DNA from: Toxotes chatareus | Lineage: Eukaryota > Chordata > Actinopteri > Toxotidae | DNA: 64,000 bases | Direction: 5' to 3' | NCBI GenBank assembly: GCA_016801885.1 | Contig: CM028898.1 | Span: 992,001-1,056,000 of the forward strand | Shown here: in pieces, positions 12,701 through 28,100 of the stretch | How the letters are laid out: each line of letters starts with the position of its first letter | How positions within the stretch are numbered: position 1 is the stretch's first letter | Notes under the pieces: model-generated | Databases searched by the model: none | What the model saw: the letters and a program-made list of their open reading frames with translations, nothing else | What the model was told of the DNA's origin: nothing | Position numbers and translations under genes: made by a program

Positions 12701-15700
12701 CAAGCAGCTAAATCAACTTCTGAACGTGAAAGTGATACTTTTGGCCGATGGAGGATAACAGTCAGGAGCCAGGGTACAGTGTGTGATTCCGTTTTTTTTT
12801 TTTGTGTTTCCACAAAAAAAGTAAAATATGTTCATCATTTCTCATTTTCAAATCTCACTCAGTCTTTTTTTTGTCGTGAACCTTTTTTTTTCCATCAAAG
12901 TTTTCTTTAATGAAATTAACACTGGATTACACAAACAAAACTGGAACAGCTGATACGTATTCAGCAATTGCTGTCAAGAACCAGAAAATAATAATGGCCG
13001 ACTTAACGGTGTCTGTATTAATCTTGTGGTTAAATCTGTAACAGAACAACCACAGTGCTCAGCTGGCCCTAAGGCCACCATGATTTCAATTTTAAGCCAC
13101 TTTTACTAAATTCTGTGTAGGTGGCTGTGGAAAGTGGATGTAAATTAGCAGCCCACGATCCCCATGCACCTGTGCATTAGTACATTTCCATGCAGGTATA
13201 TCAGAAGGGAATCTAAAGAGTTCCAAATAAAATAGTTTTAATAATTGCTGGACATTTGTCTTGAGTGGACTAACTGCTCCAACGTGCACAGCTCAAGCCT
13301 GCGCAAGACTCTCACCTACACATAAGTCTGTCAGATAAAGAGATTGTCAAACAAACAGATTTGCAGGCAGATAAAATATGACAAACTGACAGAAATATGG
13401 ATCTGGACCAAGCTTTGTTTATTTAGTTATGTTATCCGAGCCATTTCTTTGCTTGTCTGTCTGTCTGTGTGTTTGTTTTGGGTGCTTTAATGCTTCAACA
13501 TGAACGCATGTCAAGATGAGAGTCTCTGAAACAAAGACCTGCAGGGAAAAGTGGTTTTCTTGTGCAACACTCATGATTTGGGTCTGTCACAACCAACCGT
13601 TTCAGCAGTAATACATTAAACTTTGATTGTTCTTACAGAACCTCAGATTATACAAACACTTGCCACCAACTCATGAAGACACCGAAACAATAAGGCTTAA
13701 TGAACGCTGATTGCAGTTGGAGTTGTAGGATAGATGGTGGGATCACAGGATTAGAGGAAAACACAGAGGCAGATCTGTGGCTCTGTGCTCTGATGTGAAA
13801 TAACTGATCACAGTCACTGACATATGCAGACCTGCTGTACTGACAGCGGCCAGCTGATCGGTGCTGAACAGAGAGTTCAACTCGGTGCAGACTGTACAGG
13901 GTAAAACGTGTGTTCAGTTTGGTGACTTTCAAACAAACTTGAGCAGCTGTCCTCTTTCCTCTGGACTGTGACTGAATGCATCGTTCACCTCTGCTCTTCC
14001 CTATGTGTAATTAATTACTGCGATGTGAACTAAGGATCAGATCCTGACATGGCTCATCTTGTGGTCCAGGGGGGGTTACTACTTAGCTAGAGTATGTTGT
14101 GTGGTGTGGCACAGCAAACCATTGCTACAACACTTCAGTAGTTGTTTTTTTTAACCCTGTACAGGGTTCCGGGCTGTTCCCTAATGGTCGACCAAACGCT
14201 AGTCCACCAGAAGATTCTTAAGCCTCCGTTATACTTCCTTGTGGACGCATACATGGACAGACATACATGCAGACACCACTGACTAGTAGTTGTCCTTATT
14301 GTTCTACTTTCTAGTCTGCTTGTAGTCCGCTTGGTGCAGACCATGCAAAAGAATGGGGGACTGCAGTCTCAGATCCTCAGGCCCCTACACCTGGGTGTCC
14401 TTAATTCCCAGGGAGACCGGGCTTTTGCAGTGACACCTGTAGAATCTATGACATCTTATAAATCACTTCTCAAAGCAGATCTGTGTAAGAAGGCCTGTCT
14501 TTAATTGGTAGTACACCAATTTTTTTATTACAATTTTATTTTGTTGTCAATTTTATTGTAAATGGCTAGTTTTCTACCTCATAGTTCTTAATCTACACTT
14601 TGTAAAATCAGTGATAATTTTGTTACTGAAATCTATAGCAAAAAAATCTTGGATCTATTTTTCACAAAAAACCAAGACTAAAAGTAAACCTAAAAAGTAA
14701 CCTTTGAAAACGAGAGCTATGACAAAATTATTAGCTTTTTCGTCAACAAATAAAAAAAAAGTTTTAATCCCAGTATTGATGTTATGTGAGAATATAGCCT
14801 CTGGTCTCGAAACAAACCCAGAAACCAAACAGTATTTTAGTGAACAGGTGAGCGAATCCAGCTTCTGAATGACTCACTGCTTTGCAGTGAATTGCACAGG
14901 TGACTTCAGACATGCTCGGTTAAAGAAAGGTTGGAATAGATTAGAGAGAACGGCTCTGTTCATACAGTCTGGAAATGTTTTAGGAGCTTTAGGAGCACCA
15001 CATTTAATTGGTTGCTTTTAGATGAACATTGATCCATGCTTACAAAAAAATTCTCCATCAACAAGATAAAATTTGGACCAGTTAAAAACAGCAGTGTGAA
15101 GCTTGTGGTCTACTGTAGTACTAATACAGAGGGTTTTTTCAGATCTCTAAAGAGACTCATCAGTAGTTGAGAAGAGGATTGTGGGGATGTTCCGGTTGGT
15201 GGTTATCAGTTTTTTTTATCAAGTTTTTTTCTAAGTAGTCAACTGCTCATGGAAAATTTGATAAATGACGGTTACTTTATTCTTTCTCCATCTGCTGTTC
15301 TACAGTTTATCTGTAATTGTTTAATTTCCTCATTTCTCCATGGAGGCATTGGATTGGCAGTAATCTTAGTAATCTTAGTTGACCTTAGTTCACTGTTAAA
15401 ACTACAATAAAGTCACAAGAGGAGTGTCACATCAAAGATCCTGTTGTATAAAACCACAGACAGTAAAAGACACAGGCCGTGGGTTATTACGAGATCTAAA
15501 ATGTGGCCTCTGGTATGGTATAAAATGTGGAATTATAATTCTACATTTTTATTCTCATGCATTTTATAGTTTGAATAGTTTAAGTGTAGATATATCATTT
15601 TACTTAATAGGTTCCATGGAGGTTCCAACACATTATTTCTGTCATTATTGATGCTTGTTTTTTTTTTGGGGGGGTAGATTAAAGTCAGTCAAAATTGATG

Positions 15701-18700
15701 AGAATTAGCAATAGAAAGCTACAACACAGCATCAACCCTCAGCATCTGTGTTATATATTTTTGGCAATCCCGTATTTCCCATATTAAATTTAAAAAAAAG
15801 ACATGATGAAAAGATACAGACAGCATATATAAGCATTACATTGTGAAGTTAATATGAATACACTGGTGAATTAAATGATTCACATAAATTGCTCTCCCCT
15901 CTGCCCTGACTGACTGGAAAAAAAAACAGCCATGGGGCGAAAAAAATCAGCTTTTTAAAAGGAAATAAAAACAAAAAAAACCTACCTAAAATAAACTGTT
16001 CACTATCAGTGAAAAGAAGCAGGAGATTAGTTTCAAATTGTGTTGGATTATTTCACAGTGTCATGTTTATATGACATATTTTCGCAAATATTTTTTTAGT
16101 TTTTGTTCGCATTTTGGATTTCCATAGAACTAATTAGACTAGTTCATACTTTGGAAATCATAAAAACGGTCTGCATCCAGCACCTTCAGCCCCTCCCATG
16201 AATTGCGTGTCTGTGCGTGCTCAACAAAATGAACAGTCTGATACTTCATTGGCCCCGTGGCAGTGACTGTGGAGGCATTAAGTTTAATTCTCTACCCCTG
16301 AGTTTGTATTTGGAGTTAAGTAACAAAAACAATGAAACCTGCGGATTATAGCTCTATTCAGTCTCAGTTTAACATGTATAGCAGCAAACATTTTTATTAT
16401 TAATTAATCTACCAGTTCTTTGCTTGTTTTGTCCAAACTATGATCCAGAGTCAGTTATAGTACAGCCCAAAGGCTGAAGTAATAACTAGAATATGATAAA
16501 GATATATCAGACACATATCATAAACATCAACCCTGGTAAAAAATGCCTTAGTTTTTTATTTTTTAACAAATTGTGACCAAGATACACAGTCAGATGGCGA
16601 TTTTACTGAGTAAAAATGAACCAGGTGCTCTCTGATGTGGAATGGAGACGTATACTACATACAAATTTAGGTGATTTCGTAACTGATATAGAAACCAGTC
16701 AGGGCTAAGTATCTTACTTGCGCAAGTGGATGCTGAGAGCAGACATAGTTTTTGTTTTTTTTGAAAATAGACTTTTGAGTTTAGTATCTCATTACGTTGG
16801 GACAGCAAATAGGTTTTCTCATGAAGATGGGTTAATTATTCTGAGGAAACATAAGTGAAAATGGATATTTGTTGGACGTTGTAATTCTGTGTTTGCCACT
16901 AAAACTGAAAAAAAAAACAAAAAAAAAAACGGAAAACGGTCCGAACGCAAACGTGGTTGTCTGACACAGCCAAGCCACAATACCCTGGCATATGTTTTCA
17001 TGTTTCAATCTTAGCCTTCATCTCCCTTTTCTATCAGGCCATATCGACATGTTGGGGTTGGCAGCTAAATGCAGGTGTATTTTGAATAAACTGTTTGCGG
17101 TGTTGAGCTTTGGTCACAAGTTTTACTACCAGTGTCAGCCAACTGACAACTAACATTTCCATATCTGAAGGAGAGGACAAATGAAGCGAGACAGAAAAAT
17201 ATCTGAAAACCAAATATTCAAATCAAACCGCCTCCATCCTCCACTGCCTCCACTGATTCAGGGCTTGTTCATCTAACAAGAATCTAACAATAACACGCCC
17301 TAACAAGAAAATGTGAAAGTTACCCTTCTCGCTGGTTTCTGGTTGGGAAGATGCCGACGTGTGTGACACAAACGTCTCACATTTACTACATCTAAAATCT
17401 GTGATATTCTGCAGGGGGGATGTTGTTTAGTAGTGTGTGGACTACAAAACACACCTAGAGAATGACTGAAGCGTGTGGACGACAGATGCTGAAAGAATCA
17501 AGTGGTTAGTGTAGTTTATATCACAGTGATGGAGGCATGTTTGCGTGTTTGCTTGACTCAGGCTCTGGGTCTCTGTAAAGCACTAAGAGACAATTTTGAA
17601 TATGGAAGGCACTATACAAATAAAATTGAATTGAATTGAATTGACGAATCGTGTGTGTGTGTGAGATAAAGAAAATAGTTTGAGGAATAAAAAGTCCTAA
17701 TGCTTTAACGTGATGAGAGAGCTTAGTTCAAAATATCAAATTTGATGTGATTTTTTAAAGGAATTATACAAAAAAAAAAAAGCAATTATTTCAATTTTTC
17801 TATTCTTGGAATTTTCACTTTCTTCTGCAATTTCATGTAAAAAAAGAATGCATCGCATTAAACATCCTGTTTAATAGAAAATGCAGTGCTTATAGAACCT
17901 TTGTCAAATTAATTTGCCAGACACGAGAAGTTTTAGAATTTGCACTTGTATAAAAACACGAATGAGCAACTGCGCATCCAAAATCATATTGTTTTCAGTA
18001 TCCAATCTTAATTTTTTATGTAAAAAATGATCAAAGCTTTTATTTAATTCTATTGTGTGAAAAATATGCTTTACCTTGAATGAAATATATTGCCTATAAT
18101 TTAAAAAAAAAATGGCAGTAGCCTATTTATTAGCCTCTATGTAACTGTGTCAGTCCACCACTTTTTTCTGGACCACCCTCTGGAATCTGCTTGACACAGA
18201 TGCCTCCGAATCACATTAAGCTGTTAGTCTTTAAATGACAGAATCTAATCCTGTTCTTATATATATGGCAGGAATCATTTGGCTCAGTGGCATCACTCAG
18301 ATGTCTTGCATCAGGTGTTGTGTGCTGTACACTCTCCCTCTTTGCCTCATCATTCATTTGGACCTCTGTTTTGTTCTGGTTTACTTAAAATAACTATAAA
18401 TCTAAAAATGACAGCCAGAATCACAAAATGAGCCTGTTCTTTTATAGAAACTGTATATTATTCATTAACAGTTTATGAAAGTAGCACTTCACTACTCTGC
18501 CTTCACTAGGTGGAGCTGTTACTCCAGGTGAAATGAAGGGTCATGTTACTAATGAGCTCTCAGATCCTTTTCCGTTTCCTCTGATGGCCTGTTGGGGAAG
18601 GCACTGTCCCAGAGTCAGTGTCTGATTAAAGACACACCTTTCAGGCTGTGAACCTCAAAACTGTACAGTAATGTAAATACATGTATAAGAACAACAAAAG

Positions 18701-21700
18701 GAAACATGGTTCTGGAATGGAATTAGAAATAAACATCAGGTGTAAGAATAATGCAGGGAACTGTTTACGTTCAGTAGAAATCTACAGAGGATGTACAGTA
18801 TATTCAGGTAGTTGTGTAAAGTAGTCTAAAGTCTAAGGTTTTGGATTTGTTTTAGAATATTTGTTGAAGATCATTTAGAAAGTAAAGTCAGAAACTTTTT
18901 TTCCTGTGCATGTAGAATTTGCAGAATATGACAAACAGCTGAATTAAGCTCCTAACATTCCTATCCATCACTACCTTAAATAATATAATATAATCTGAGG
19001 CTTTGATAAACGTAAATAACTGAAGCATAAGTATGACAATGACTAACATTAACACAAAACAGTACATAAGCAGGTAACTTTGTTAGATCAGCACTTCCAC
19101 ATTCAGTTATGTTGACATGGTACAGAAGAAAGTCTCTGGACTATTACTTTACATTTATTAAAATAAATACATTTTAAAAAAATCAATTATTAAAATGAGT
19201 AACAATGTAAAAGGGGTTATTACACTCTAAAAGCGTCAACCATACAGCCACAATACTACTGAATGAATAATGAGATTGAGAGTGAGAGAACACACAGTGT
19301 AAAGGTGTGAGTGGGAGTAATGGAGATGGAGAGGGAAGCTGCGGGCACGTATCCGTGGGATACAGAGAGAGTGAGAACGTGTGAGTGAGTGAGCAATCTT
19401 ATAACTAACTAGTTGTTAGCCTTACTTGGTGATCATGCCTGACTTTTTCACTGAATAGCACTGAGCAGGTCCAGCTACTGGTGGAGGTGTTCAGTTTTCC
19501 TAACTTGTCAGCTGAATCTATGTCTTTCGATCGTGGGTCAGTGGGTTACACCGCCAACTACTCTAAACACTGAGTCCGTGGGTGGAGTTAAGGCAGGAAG
19601 TTGACGAGTGGAGGATTGTGGGAAACAATCAATCAATCAATGTGGAGAGTTTATGCATAAATACCAACCTGACATTATGGTAAAGAAAACTATAAACTGC
19701 AGCATTTACCTGAAGAAAACATAAGAGGAACATGTAAGCCTGGTCCTGAGTATTGGTTACTTCTTGCTAACTTTGAATGGGACAGAGAGACTGTTTGAGA
19801 GACAGACAGATACAGTGTGGCAAGTTAGTCTTGCTGAGACATCTGAAAAACAGATTAGAAAGGCTATTTTGTATGAACAATTCTATACATACACACACAC
19901 ACCAGACCATGTATGGACCAACACACAACCTGGATCACACACAGCAGTAACCCATGCATAAATGTAGATATGCAAAGTAACACATGAGCAAATCCTTTTC
20001 ATTCTAACAGTTGTTTTCCCTGTTTTGCCATCTTTCCCTTCTTGCCTCATCCCCCTTTTTTTTGTTCCTTCCCCCCCCCCACCTCCTTGTTTCCTCACCT
20101 CGTTCGTGACTCTCAGGTCTATTTACGATGACCAGCCCAACGCCCACAAGCGCTTCATGGAAAAACTGGATGCCAGGATAAGGAACCATGACCGCGAGAT
20201 TGAGAAGATGTGCAATTTCCATCACCAAGGCTTTGTGGACGCCATCACAGAACTCCTCAAAGTGCGCACTGATGCAGAGAAGCTGATGGTAAGAGACATT
20301 ATTGAAAAGAGGACTACATGGCAGTAGAGCTGAGAACGTGGATGTTTGGCCTGTTACCCTCATTGGCTGCTAAAGAAATCCCTGAAATAACTGTAAAAGG
20401 ACTGCGTCAACCACACTAAAGCGTTTTTGTTGGAAAGAAACAGCTGTGTCCCACCTGTGGTGAGATCTTGGATTCATCCAGACAAGAGGTGGTCTCTGCC
20501 TCGGCATGAGCTGTAAAATAAATAAAATTTTATCTGTCAATCGTTCATTAGATTTGTTTAAACTGCAGAGTGATCGATACCAGCACAGTCGATGCTAGGT
20601 AGCTAACTAAAGGTTAGGGCTAACAAAGGCTAACGTTATTGTCTTCTGTTCAGAATTTATGAGAATCAACAATGTGTTACCTGTCTTGTCGCTAGCTGTA
20701 GGTTTGCTTTGGTGGAAAGGTGAAAGGTGATTACTGCCCTGTGATGGAAAGGTCATAGGTTGTTCTCCCTGGCAGCGGACCGGTGCATCATTATCATATT
20801 AGATAACAGTCTTGGTTAAGTTTCTAGCATTGTCAACTCACTCTTGCTCTGGTGCCATGCCCTTGCTTGAAAAAAAAAAAAAAAAAGAAGAAGCAGTGAT
20901 TATGTAGTCAGCCCCTTTCATTTGAAAGCTTCACTGTTGAAAGGATTGTCATCAAAAAGCCGACTGGTCAATTGGGTCATGGCTCTCAGCCGTGTGACAA
21001 GAGCCGAGAGTTCAAAAATCCCCATCCAGAATCGAGAAGTTTGTCACTGAATCTGTGAGAAAGAGCCTGTCACAAGCCATTAAACCCCATGAAAGGCCCA
21101 GTGCACCAGCGCTGGGTTTAGGTCCCCACTGCCTGGTTAATCTGAATTTTCCTGCCTTTGTCCTTGCCCCTTCATGGACAATGAGCTGATTACAAGGCTG
21201 AGCAGCTACAGGGAAGGAGGTTGAGAGGGAAACGAGAGGGCATGGAGAGTGGGAGCAGACAGAGAGAGGAAAGACAGATAGACACAGGACAGCATGTTTG
21301 GCTGAACCAAGACTGAGGTATTCATAAATTCTGAAAAAGTGTTCAACATGAAGAAAATACAAGTGCTCACGAAGAGAAAGTGTTGGAGTAAACCTAAAAT
21401 GTATCATTTAAATTGTGTCTTAGGTGTGTGAACATTTTCATCACCTCCAACTAGACCACGTGAAGAGGACGATCTTCCAAGATGTCTCAACATTAAATCC
21501 CATTGGTTCTTACTGAAGACATAAAACTTTAAAGAATCCTTGCAAATATGTAGCTAATTTATTAATGCAGCTGGTCTCTGTAGTTTATGACAAGATACTC
21601 AAAGAAGAGGAAATGATGGGCGTGCATGGGATTTGTTGATAAAAGAAAAAATATAGAATATCACCAGTTGACTTTAAGGTGGAGATGAAGCAGCTGAATG

Positions 21701-24700
21701 GTGTGGTATTTCAAAATAAAAAAATATAAGAATCATGTTTACAGGGAAAAAAAGAATAAAAGGAAAGAATGTGGAGGCTGTGCAGTTAAACTGATGCTTG
21801 TGTCTTCTTTCAAAGGGCCAAGTGACGGACACTAATCGACGACTACAAGAAGCTGGAAGGGAGGTAAGTAAGTCCACATGTGCCTGTATGCACGAATGCG
21901 CAGAAGACAAAGCTCCACGTACACTTCATCGTTCTTTAACCCAGTACTTAACAGTGGTGTCCTCTCTCTCACCGTCTCCTTCTGCCATGTGCTCCTCTCC
22001 CTCAGGTGACGGCTCAGACAGAGGAGGTGATTTGCTGCCGGATCCAGCAGAGGAACATGGCCACTACTGTGGAGAAGCTCCAGCTCTGTATACCAGGTAT
22101 ACCGCCACTGCCTGTGTGTCTTGTCTTGGGAATGTTGGGTTAGTAGAGTGAAGTTCTGTTGACACAGAAGTTCAAATTTTGCTGTTATAAGTTTGCTCTT
22201 AAAGAGCAGAACAGAGTAAATAGCTTAAACCAACAACGCCTTCTGCTGATCCTGTTTCTCCTCTCTTCTTGTTTTGCAGTGCTAGAAATGTACAGCAAAC
22301 TAAAGGAGCAGCTGGAATCCAAAAGGTATCTGTCCCACAGAGCATGTCATCAGAATGTGACTCATGTACAGCTGCAATATTAAAAACAGATTATAGGAAT
22401 GGGAACTTATACCATGGTTACTGTAGTGCTAGAGTACAGCTGCAGGGGGTGTGGGTAGAGCATATTGTCACGACTAGTTGGCAGGACAAGCCAGAGGTGT
22501 TGCCAGAGGTTTAACAGACTTGCATGGTATACCTTTCAACCAACAGAGGCTACTGGCGCAATGTTTCTTCTACTTCCACAATCTAGTGGACACATAAATC
22601 ATCAACAAACCAGGCAGTCCTGCTGTGCAGCTGAAGCTTCATGCTCTAATCTGACCAGGTCTGTCGTCAGTGATGCTGGGTGTGGTCTGGTCGGAGGTCA
22701 AACTTTGAACCACAGAGGGCAGTGACACACTTCTTTTACAACTTGCTTTCCAGTAAACAGTAGTGTTACTGAAACAAGGGGCCAGCGTTCAGCAACACGG
22801 TGCTTTTAGCTAGAGAGAAACAAACATCCAACCAAACCAATCTGTAAAATCATCCAGTGTTGCTGCTGCAGGTTTACTACCATTAACCTTCCATGCTCAT
22901 CTACTGCTCTGTGGGTTTAATCGAACTTCATTTTCACCCCATGAACTTCATGTTTGGCCACATTTACATGCCTATATTTAAAAAGCGAGGGGGAGAGTTC
23001 ACTTTAGACAGGAAAATAATGACCCCTTTTCTTGTTCATTAGTGTGCACCAAAGGAAGGGGCCATTCACTAGCTGGACAATTGACCCTCAGTGTGCCCTT
23101 GTTCGGAATAAGGCCCCCCCTCACTCCGGCTCTGTCACGGCCCACGGCCAATCCAAGACAATGGCTTATACACTGTTACTATGTATTGGAATGAGTTTGC
23201 ATTATTATGTGTACTGTATGTGCTGATGCCCAGGTCACATTCTGTTCAATGTCCTGTCACTTGCAGCCTTTGTGTCCTCCCTTCCTGGTGCCCTGCACTC
23301 TGACAAACCTTTTCACTGTACACTTTATGAGTCTGTCTTCTGTTCATGTGTATACAACACATTTTACACTCGCTGACCGACCAATTAGATCCCTTCACAG
23401 CCCGCCTATCAGCCTAATGATGGGAGCGCAGCACGCTGACCCAAGGCTGAACCCTCGCGATGAAGTGCGCACTATGACGGCCTGCAGTATCTTTAGAACG
23501 CAGCTTTCAGAATAGGCTCTGAGAATAACAGGTCACGCTGCACAGCATCTTTTTCCAGTTTTCCAGAGACTGTCTTCAGGAAGATGATGTTAATTTTTTA
23601 TAGAGCTGCGACAGAGTTTACTTTATGATATTCTATTAGAGGAATTATGGGAATTCTCACACCCCCTCTCCCCACATGATGTGCTAATTCATTCTGGGAG
23701 GAAGTACAGGGTCCCCTTGTGTAATCACAGTCGTTGGAGAGATTAGTTTGTCCCTCTATCAGTTAAATGTATTGATGGGTAACTCCTGCAGCATGTGAAG
23801 AGAAATGTGTTTGTCTTATGGTTTTTATTATGATGGTTTTTATGCAGTAGTTTCTTTAGTCCAAGATTATTGTCTCCTGTGGGAGACAATAAAAGTAACC
23901 TTGGCTGTGAGTTCTAGGCATTATCATCAGAGGAGACACTATCCCACCATTTTCAGACCCTGGTCCACATGTAATCAAACAGTATACTTCTCACTGAAAC
24001 AAATACAAAAGTAAACTTTGCTTTAAAGGACATTTACATAATAAAGTGTGCAGTGGGGAGTTAATAAAAAGGGCTTATAAAAATACTGTAACTTTGGAAG
24101 CTTCAGGGAGGCTGAGGAAAGGATCAGGGCAGTTTGAACAGGAAGAACAATTACAGCATGCAAAACCTGTTTCAGTCTTTATGTGGCCACCTAAGACTTG
24201 CTTCAAAAACCAAGAGTCTGTCCTTTAACAGATTTGTTAAAGGACCATAGCTGTGCCTTTCTAACTGAAGCTCTACCATTTCTTTCTGCAGATACTATGC
24301 TGCGCTGAAAACCATGGAGCAGCTGGAGAAGGTCTACATCCCCAGGTAGGATTATACCGTCAGGTGTTCTTGAAGGAATGCTCCACTAAAAATCTTTTGA
24401 GTAAATATAATACTTACCACTTTAAAATGGCTCTGAAAAGTTTGCAGCATGGTCCTACACCGCTTAGATTCACTGCACTTAAAGGGAACTTATTACCTAT
24501 TATGCTCATTTACACTTCTACATTTTATAGCTTTCCCATGAGCCATTTGATGGGAGGTTTAAATAATCTCCAGTCATTTTTTAAACAGTTACAGTTATGC
24601 TGAAAAGTTGGTTCGTTTCCCAGCTGTTCCATTCTTTTTCATACAAGACTAAATTCAGTTGAGTTTGACCGAAGTGGATTTGTTCTGCAGGGTCAGTCAG

Positions 24701-25103
24701 TACAGGTTCTGTCAGATCATGGCCGAAAACCTACCCAGACTGCGGGAGGAAATCAAGGACATCTCCATGTCAGACCTCAAGGACTTCCTGGAGAGCATCA
24801 GAAAACACTCCGACAAGGTTGGAGAGACAGCCATGAGACAGGTATGAGTTTGTGTCTTTAACAATTCCCCCAACAGCTGTGAATAGGTGTTTATCTCCTC
24901 AGTGGTCTGTGTGTGTGTGTGTTGGATGTCCCTCCAGGCGCAGCAGCACAGGACCTTCCACAGCGCTGTAACAAAGCAGGCCAGTATGGGCCACTACACC
25001 AAGCCTGTGTACTCCCTCAACGGACGAACACACACTCACAATGGCCTGATGATGGACGACGACACAGGAGACGAGGAGGAAGCAGATGAAGAGGTCAGGG
25101 AGC

Positions 25104-25143
<40 letters not shown>

Positions 25144-28100
25144 GGTGTGGCAGGATGTGGTTGCACTTAAATAATGGTGTTATTCAAAACTGGATGCTTA
25201 TATACAGTTTATAAATATCATGGCTTTCTCAGCACCGTGTCTGTAAATGGGGAATTGAGTTGGCAGCAACATCACGAGCTCCCTGTCAGGCTCTATATTT
25301 GTTTTCTATGAATGAATGAGAGGAGATTTTAATAGCTTTCCACTTGATTTGATTCGTTGATGTGTGCCTGTAGGAGCAGCACCGTATTTGACAGTAATCT
25401 TATTTCCTGGTATGTGTTTGACAGGTTCTTACAGCACAGGACCTGGTGGACTTCTCACCTGTCTACAGATGTTTACACATTTACACTGTGCTGGTAGGTG
25501 TTTCTGCCTCTCTCTCTCTCTCTCTCTGCTGCATTGATGGTTTTCTTACTTCTCAAAAATCTATATTAAAATCCAGCAGCAGCCACAAGAATCTTGAGCC
25601 GACATCGTCCCCTCATCAGTAATTAGAGTGGTTAATGATGTTGGCTGTGTTCGTCTGTGTCTGCAGGGTGACCGAGAAACATTTGAGAACTACTACAGGA
25701 AACAGAGGAAAAAACAGGCCAGGCTAGTGCTGCAGCCACAGGCTAACATGGTGAGCAACCCACATGTCATGAAACACACATAATGCATATTTATGAAATT
25801 CAAAGAACTAAATTAAATTTGCAGAGCAGATTGGATAATTGCATGAATAAACAAGTGTACAGGTGTTACCAATGAAGGGCTCAGTGAGTGTGAATGGAGT
25901 TATTTATGGTCATTTCTTGCATTTATTTGTCTCAGTTTGTTCATAAATGCAATACCACACAGTGAGAACAAACATCATACACCCTTCAGTTCAGCATTAA
26001 ACTGGTTTTAATGCTGTGGCTGCTCGGTGTGTAATATGTAATGTATTTGTGTACTGGGTGTAAACATGGTTTTTTGTGTGTGTGTGTGTGGTTGTATCCA
26101 GTATGAGACAGTGGAAGGCTACAGAAGATACTTCAATCAGATCGTGGGGTAAGATGTTCCTCCCATTCTCACCTCATTGTGGCTGAATTTTTGTTTAAGA
26201 CCTAAAGACCACTCTCTGCCGACCTTAAACAACTCAGCGTCAAAGTTTATGTCAGTCAGCTCTGTTTGTTTCAGGGTGGACGTACTGTAAATAAACGTGT
26301 GTGTGTCTTCTGTGCATGTCATCAGGTTCTTTGTTGTGGAGGATCATATCCTCCATGCCACACGGGGGCTGGTGACCAGAGCTTTCACCGATGAACTGTG
26401 GAACATGGCCCTGTCCAAGATCATCGCTGTGCTCCGCACACACTCTGTAGGCTCTCACACACTCACACACATGCACACACACAGCCAGCAGGGAGTTGAC
26501 TTTGAATGAGGAGACTGTTGAGAGTTAATAGAGATAATAGAGCCTGCTGTGATCTATTTATCCTGGAAGAATCTTCATTCACTGGCGGATACACACACAC
26601 ACACACACACCACTGTGGAGGTCAGTGCACCCACGAATGCACTAATGATCACTCTCAAGAGAAGAGGTCAAAACACACATACGCATGCAGCCAAAGAGGA
26701 GGTCATTGGGGCCTTAATGAGAGACAGATTGCAACAATAACATCAGATTAAGAGGGCATATTCCTGACTGCTGGGTTCCAGTCAGTTGTAAATGACCCAG
26801 AGGATTATGCTAACAGGCCAGAGAATGGGCTGCACAGCATGGTGTGAGAAGACTAACAAAGGCCCCCATGCCCCCCCCCCCAACCCCCACCCCTGGCTTG
26901 CAGCCCCTCTGCTGGGCCGCAACACAGGCAGCACCACACTGCCAGGTTCCTCCTGCACTTACAGCCACTGGCATGGTCAGCCCACAGAGGGAAAGTCTTT
27001 TTCACAGACCTGTCCATGAGCCAGTTCTCTAATAATTCACTATAAATGTAGGCAGAATTTTGTGGCAAATACTGGGAATAATAAAGGCCTGGCAATGTTA
27101 CTAATTCTGTTTACCACTATTTATAAAAAAAAAAAAGTTTGAAAGAATAGACTTATAAAACTGAGCACTGCCCAACTGAAACATGACAGACTCATATTTA
27201 TGCACAGATCAGAATATGGTGGGGTGCAGTGCTGGGATGCGCTGCTGTTTAGCTGAGTCTCCAGCTGATTGTTGGCGTGTATGTGTGTGTGTGTGTGTGT
27301 CTGAGTAAACAGAGAGGCAGGCGACCGCTGCTTTACGTCAGATCTCAGGTTGTGTTCATTTACTCGGTTGATTTACACACTCTTGTGTTTGGTAGGATGC
27401 TTGTGTTGGTGTTAAGGGGACTCAGCTACCCTGCTTTCAGGGTCATAAATCACTGTACTCCAGAGTCTTAGAGGGACTTTGTTGGTGTTGAGTGACCCCT
27501 GTCTAAGCCCCCCTCTTTAGTTACTGTTGTAATGCCTGTCAGGCTCTCTGTTCTAGCAGTCTGCCTATGAGGATAACTGTGGCAGATTGAATTCTTGAAA
27601 TCACAGTAATTTTCCTAACAGTGAAGCCTGAAATCATGACTTTGCTCGTTCAGTCACTATTTCCTACATAATAGATACTTTATGATCGATTGATTGATAC
27701 TTTATAGTAAGGATTAACTCAAATAAGCATCACTTTACTCACAGGTGTAGGAATGCACAGCTTTATTATAGACATCTGTCGAATGTAAAGCATTGCATTG
27801 TTGAAACTGTTAGCAGGAAGTCGTATACGCGCCATAGACATCATTTTTCCTTCCAGTCGGTTGAATTTCTGAGGGCAGATTAAAGAGCCTAAGTTTGACA
27901 CTCATACACATTCGTGCACTGAGGTGCAGCGGCTTTAGCAGCTGTAGCTAGCTAGCAACAAGCCTTCTCTGTGAGTAGCTTCACATATCTCAGTAACATT
28001 TCTTCATAAATGATTACCTCATTACTGTTGGTGCTGCTGTTACCATAGATTATTTGTTTGTTTGTTTTTTTATCACCAGTCTTACTGTGATGACCCAGAC

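Larger units (their letters stand above)
6769..20116 (+). other. exoc6 intron 1 (13.3 kb)
   Basis: This is a long first intron with no convincing coding sequence. It contains a teleost repeat of about 1.1 kb (11280-12330), a decayed LINE tail (14380-14515), a repeat end with a TTGAA tail (17560-17645), an AAT microsatellite (8797-8811) and many A/T runs. Long first introns often hold enhancers, but nothing here can be assigned with confidence by eye. Confidence 0.7.

Noticed and set aside
14127..14345. A stretch with words typical of small DNA transposons (GGTCGACC, TCCGTTATACTTCC)
   Set aside because: I could not find terminal inverted repeats or a target-site duplication.
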